Positions 62,974 to 64,000 of a stretch of DNA of 64,000 bases are shown here, piece by piece. The stretch comes from Picochlorum sp. 'celeri'. Taxonomy: Eukaryota > Chlorophyta > Trebouxiophyceae. The notes beneath the pieces were generated by a model. The model made no database searches, was not told the DNA's origin, and saw only the letters and a program-made list of their open reading frames with translations. Numbering within the stretch: position 1 is the stretch's first letter; each line of letters starts with the position of its first letter. A program made the translations under genes and the position numbers. The stretch is taken from assembly GCA_010909725.1 (NCBI GenBank), contig JAACMV010000016.1:523501-587500 (forward strand), given 5' to 3'.

Positions 62974-63646
62974 ATGAGCTCTTTCGTAGAGAAACTCCGT
63001 CGCATGTCAACTGGTACGTCAGCCTCGTATCCCCAGACTCGCTCAATATCACCTATTCACCGTCATCCTATTTTTTCATATCGCAGGAAACAAAACAGAT
63101 GACTCGCAAGCAGCAAGTACGTAATACATTGTCTGGGTTTGGTTTCGGAAATGTAGATCATTGCCTGTCGTGGCGGTCCCCGACATGATCAGCATATTTT
63201 GCAGTCTGGGATAGTTCATTGTCCTAACAGTACCATATATAATTTCGGTTGTGGGCAAAAAGACGCGATTGGTCGCGATGTCGGACTGACGCCATTCCTC
63301 TCACGTGACATGTGCAGGTCCACGAAACAATGTTTGGAGCAGCACCTTTGATCCGGGGCGCAATGCTAACATGAAAAAGATGGGATCGTCATACTATGAC
63401 AAACCAGCTGCTGGCGATAGCACTACAGTATGGGACCAGCACCTGGAGGCGCAGAAGCAGGCTGCCCCTCAATCTCCCACGTCTGCGAACAACCAAGTCG
63501 GACAAAAGACCATTGACAAGGAGGATCTACAGAAGATGATGACTCCATCGAATGTGGAGGCAGCGATGCAGAAGGTTGACCCATCTGGCACTGGTAAGAT
63601 TGATTTTGACCAATTCATGTCTCAGCTCCGTTCTGTCCAAAATTAA
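62974..63646 (+). CDS. DRM1/auxin-repressed-type protein with C-terminal EF-hand-like segment
   Basis: Exons 62974-63013, 63087-63116 and 63318-63646 give 132 aa; introns are 73 and 201 nt. The block PRNNVWSSTFDPGRNANMKK then MGSSYYDKP...TTVWDQ follows the conserved NVWRSVFNPGSN...FDKP..NSPTVYDW pattern of plant dormancy-associated/auxin-repressed proteins. After a Gln/Ala linker, the last 45 residues (ISKE-like helix, then VDPSGTGKIDFDQFMSQL) form an EF-hand-like helix-loop-helix. The loop has D1, S3, T5 and D9 but Gln at position 12 where Glu is usual, so calcium affinity is doubtful. Function of DRM1 proteins is poorly known. It starts 85 nt after the MRD1 stop on the same strand. Confidence 0.7.
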
Positions 63647-63719
63647 GTGGTCGACCTTCTTCATGCCATATTTTGAATTTTCAAGTTTTTTTTTGTAACA
63701 TGCTGAGTGATAGGTAAAC

Positions 63720-63986
63720 GTGTGGCACGTGAGCGTGTCCGACGACTGTCGTTGGGTGGAAAAACAATTCAATGCCGAAAATTTTCAACGTCGAATGCCA
63801 CATGGACGCGTTGTAGTTTTCTTCGAGAATTATGAGATGCTCAAAACAATCAAAGGTATTGAGATTCGCCTTCCAACGACAGGCCTTGCTGACAGGGTGT
63901 GCTTGCGTGTCAGCAATGCTCTTGTATCTGAAGGGTTCTGTGTTGGTGACTGCCGCACATGGGCTATCAAGGAATGGGACCAATGA
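63720..63986 (+). CDS. Probable coding segment at right edge, unrecognised
   Basis: Open frame of 88 codons on the plus strand ending TGA at 63984-63986. It starts at a GTG, so a true start or an upstream splice acceptor is missing. The translated stretch (GRVVVFFENYEMLKTIKGIEIRLP, then LADRVCLRVSNALVSEGF) has the balanced hydrophobic pattern of a folded alpha/beta protein. An overlapping minus-strand frame of 100 codons looks less protein-like. Either a small gene with an undetected first exon, or chance. No family recognised. Confidence 0.35.
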   Translation: MWHVSVSDDCRWVEKQFNAENFQRRMPHGRVVVFFENYEMLKTIKGIEIRLPTTGLADRVCLRVSNALVSEGFCVGDCRTWAIKEWDQ

Positions 63987-64000
63987 TGATGTATGCGATC

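Noticed and set aside
1..64000. Mobile elements, rRNA, CRISPR arrays
   Set aside because: No transposase, reverse transcriptase, long terminal or spaced direct repeats, or rRNA sequence were seen.

Overview
This window is nuclear DNA of a small, gene-dense green alga. Evidence for the green lineage: a nuclear psbX with a two-part plastid/thylakoid-lumen transit peptide, a four-domain PHYLLO gene, a homomeric acetyl-CoA carboxylase, an AP2-domain transcription factor, a DRM1/auxin-repressed-type protein, and a probable CIA5/CCM1 regulator of the CO2-concentrating mechanism. Base composition is moderate, intergenic gaps are short (often under 100 bp), and introns are few and short (mostly 57-115 nt, with donors such as GTGCGT, GTACGT and GTATGT). 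This style fits a compact trebouxiophyte such as Picochlorum, but the genus is an inference.

Layout. 1-8.3 kb (minus strand): a sorting nexin cut by the left edge, organellar SerRS, aspartate aminotransferase, psbX and an unknown helical protein. 8.8-15.9 kb: acetyl-CoA carboxylase. 15.9-22.5 kb: cytidine deaminase, IPK1 (phytate synthesis), exocyst SEC3 and an LSM protein. 22.8-29.5 kb: PRP5/DDX46-type helicase, a three-RRM protein and a PP2C phosphatase of the PBCP/PPTC7 type. 29.7-37.1 kb: a PH-domain kinase with an altered DFG motif, a patatin lipase and DNA topoisomerase II. 37.4-43.3 kb: PHYLLO in one exon. 43.3-49.4 kb: aldo-keto reductase, the CIA5-like protein, an mTERF-like plastid protein, a START/VASt-like membrane protein and an FAD oxidoreductase. 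49.4-64 kb: Gemin5, a GRF/zinc-knuckle protein, an unknown protein, an AP2 factor overlapping a UBL-SAYSvFN protein, PurF, an RNASEK-like membrane protein, FCF1, MRD1/RBM19 and a DRM1-EF-hand fusion.

The genes are mostly unrelated housekeeping functions. The theme that stands out is packing. Two convergent pairs overlap at their 3' coding ends. Several same-strand neighbours are separated by 14-85 nt, and one pair overlaps by ATGA, which makes candidates for dicistronic mRNAs. Three genes carry a short intron that is a multiple of three and free of stop codons, so retention would be silent for the reading frame. I found no mobile element, CRISPR array, rRNA or convincing tRNA. Exon structures were worked out by eye from reading frame, splice motifs and family conservation; no alignment or search was run.
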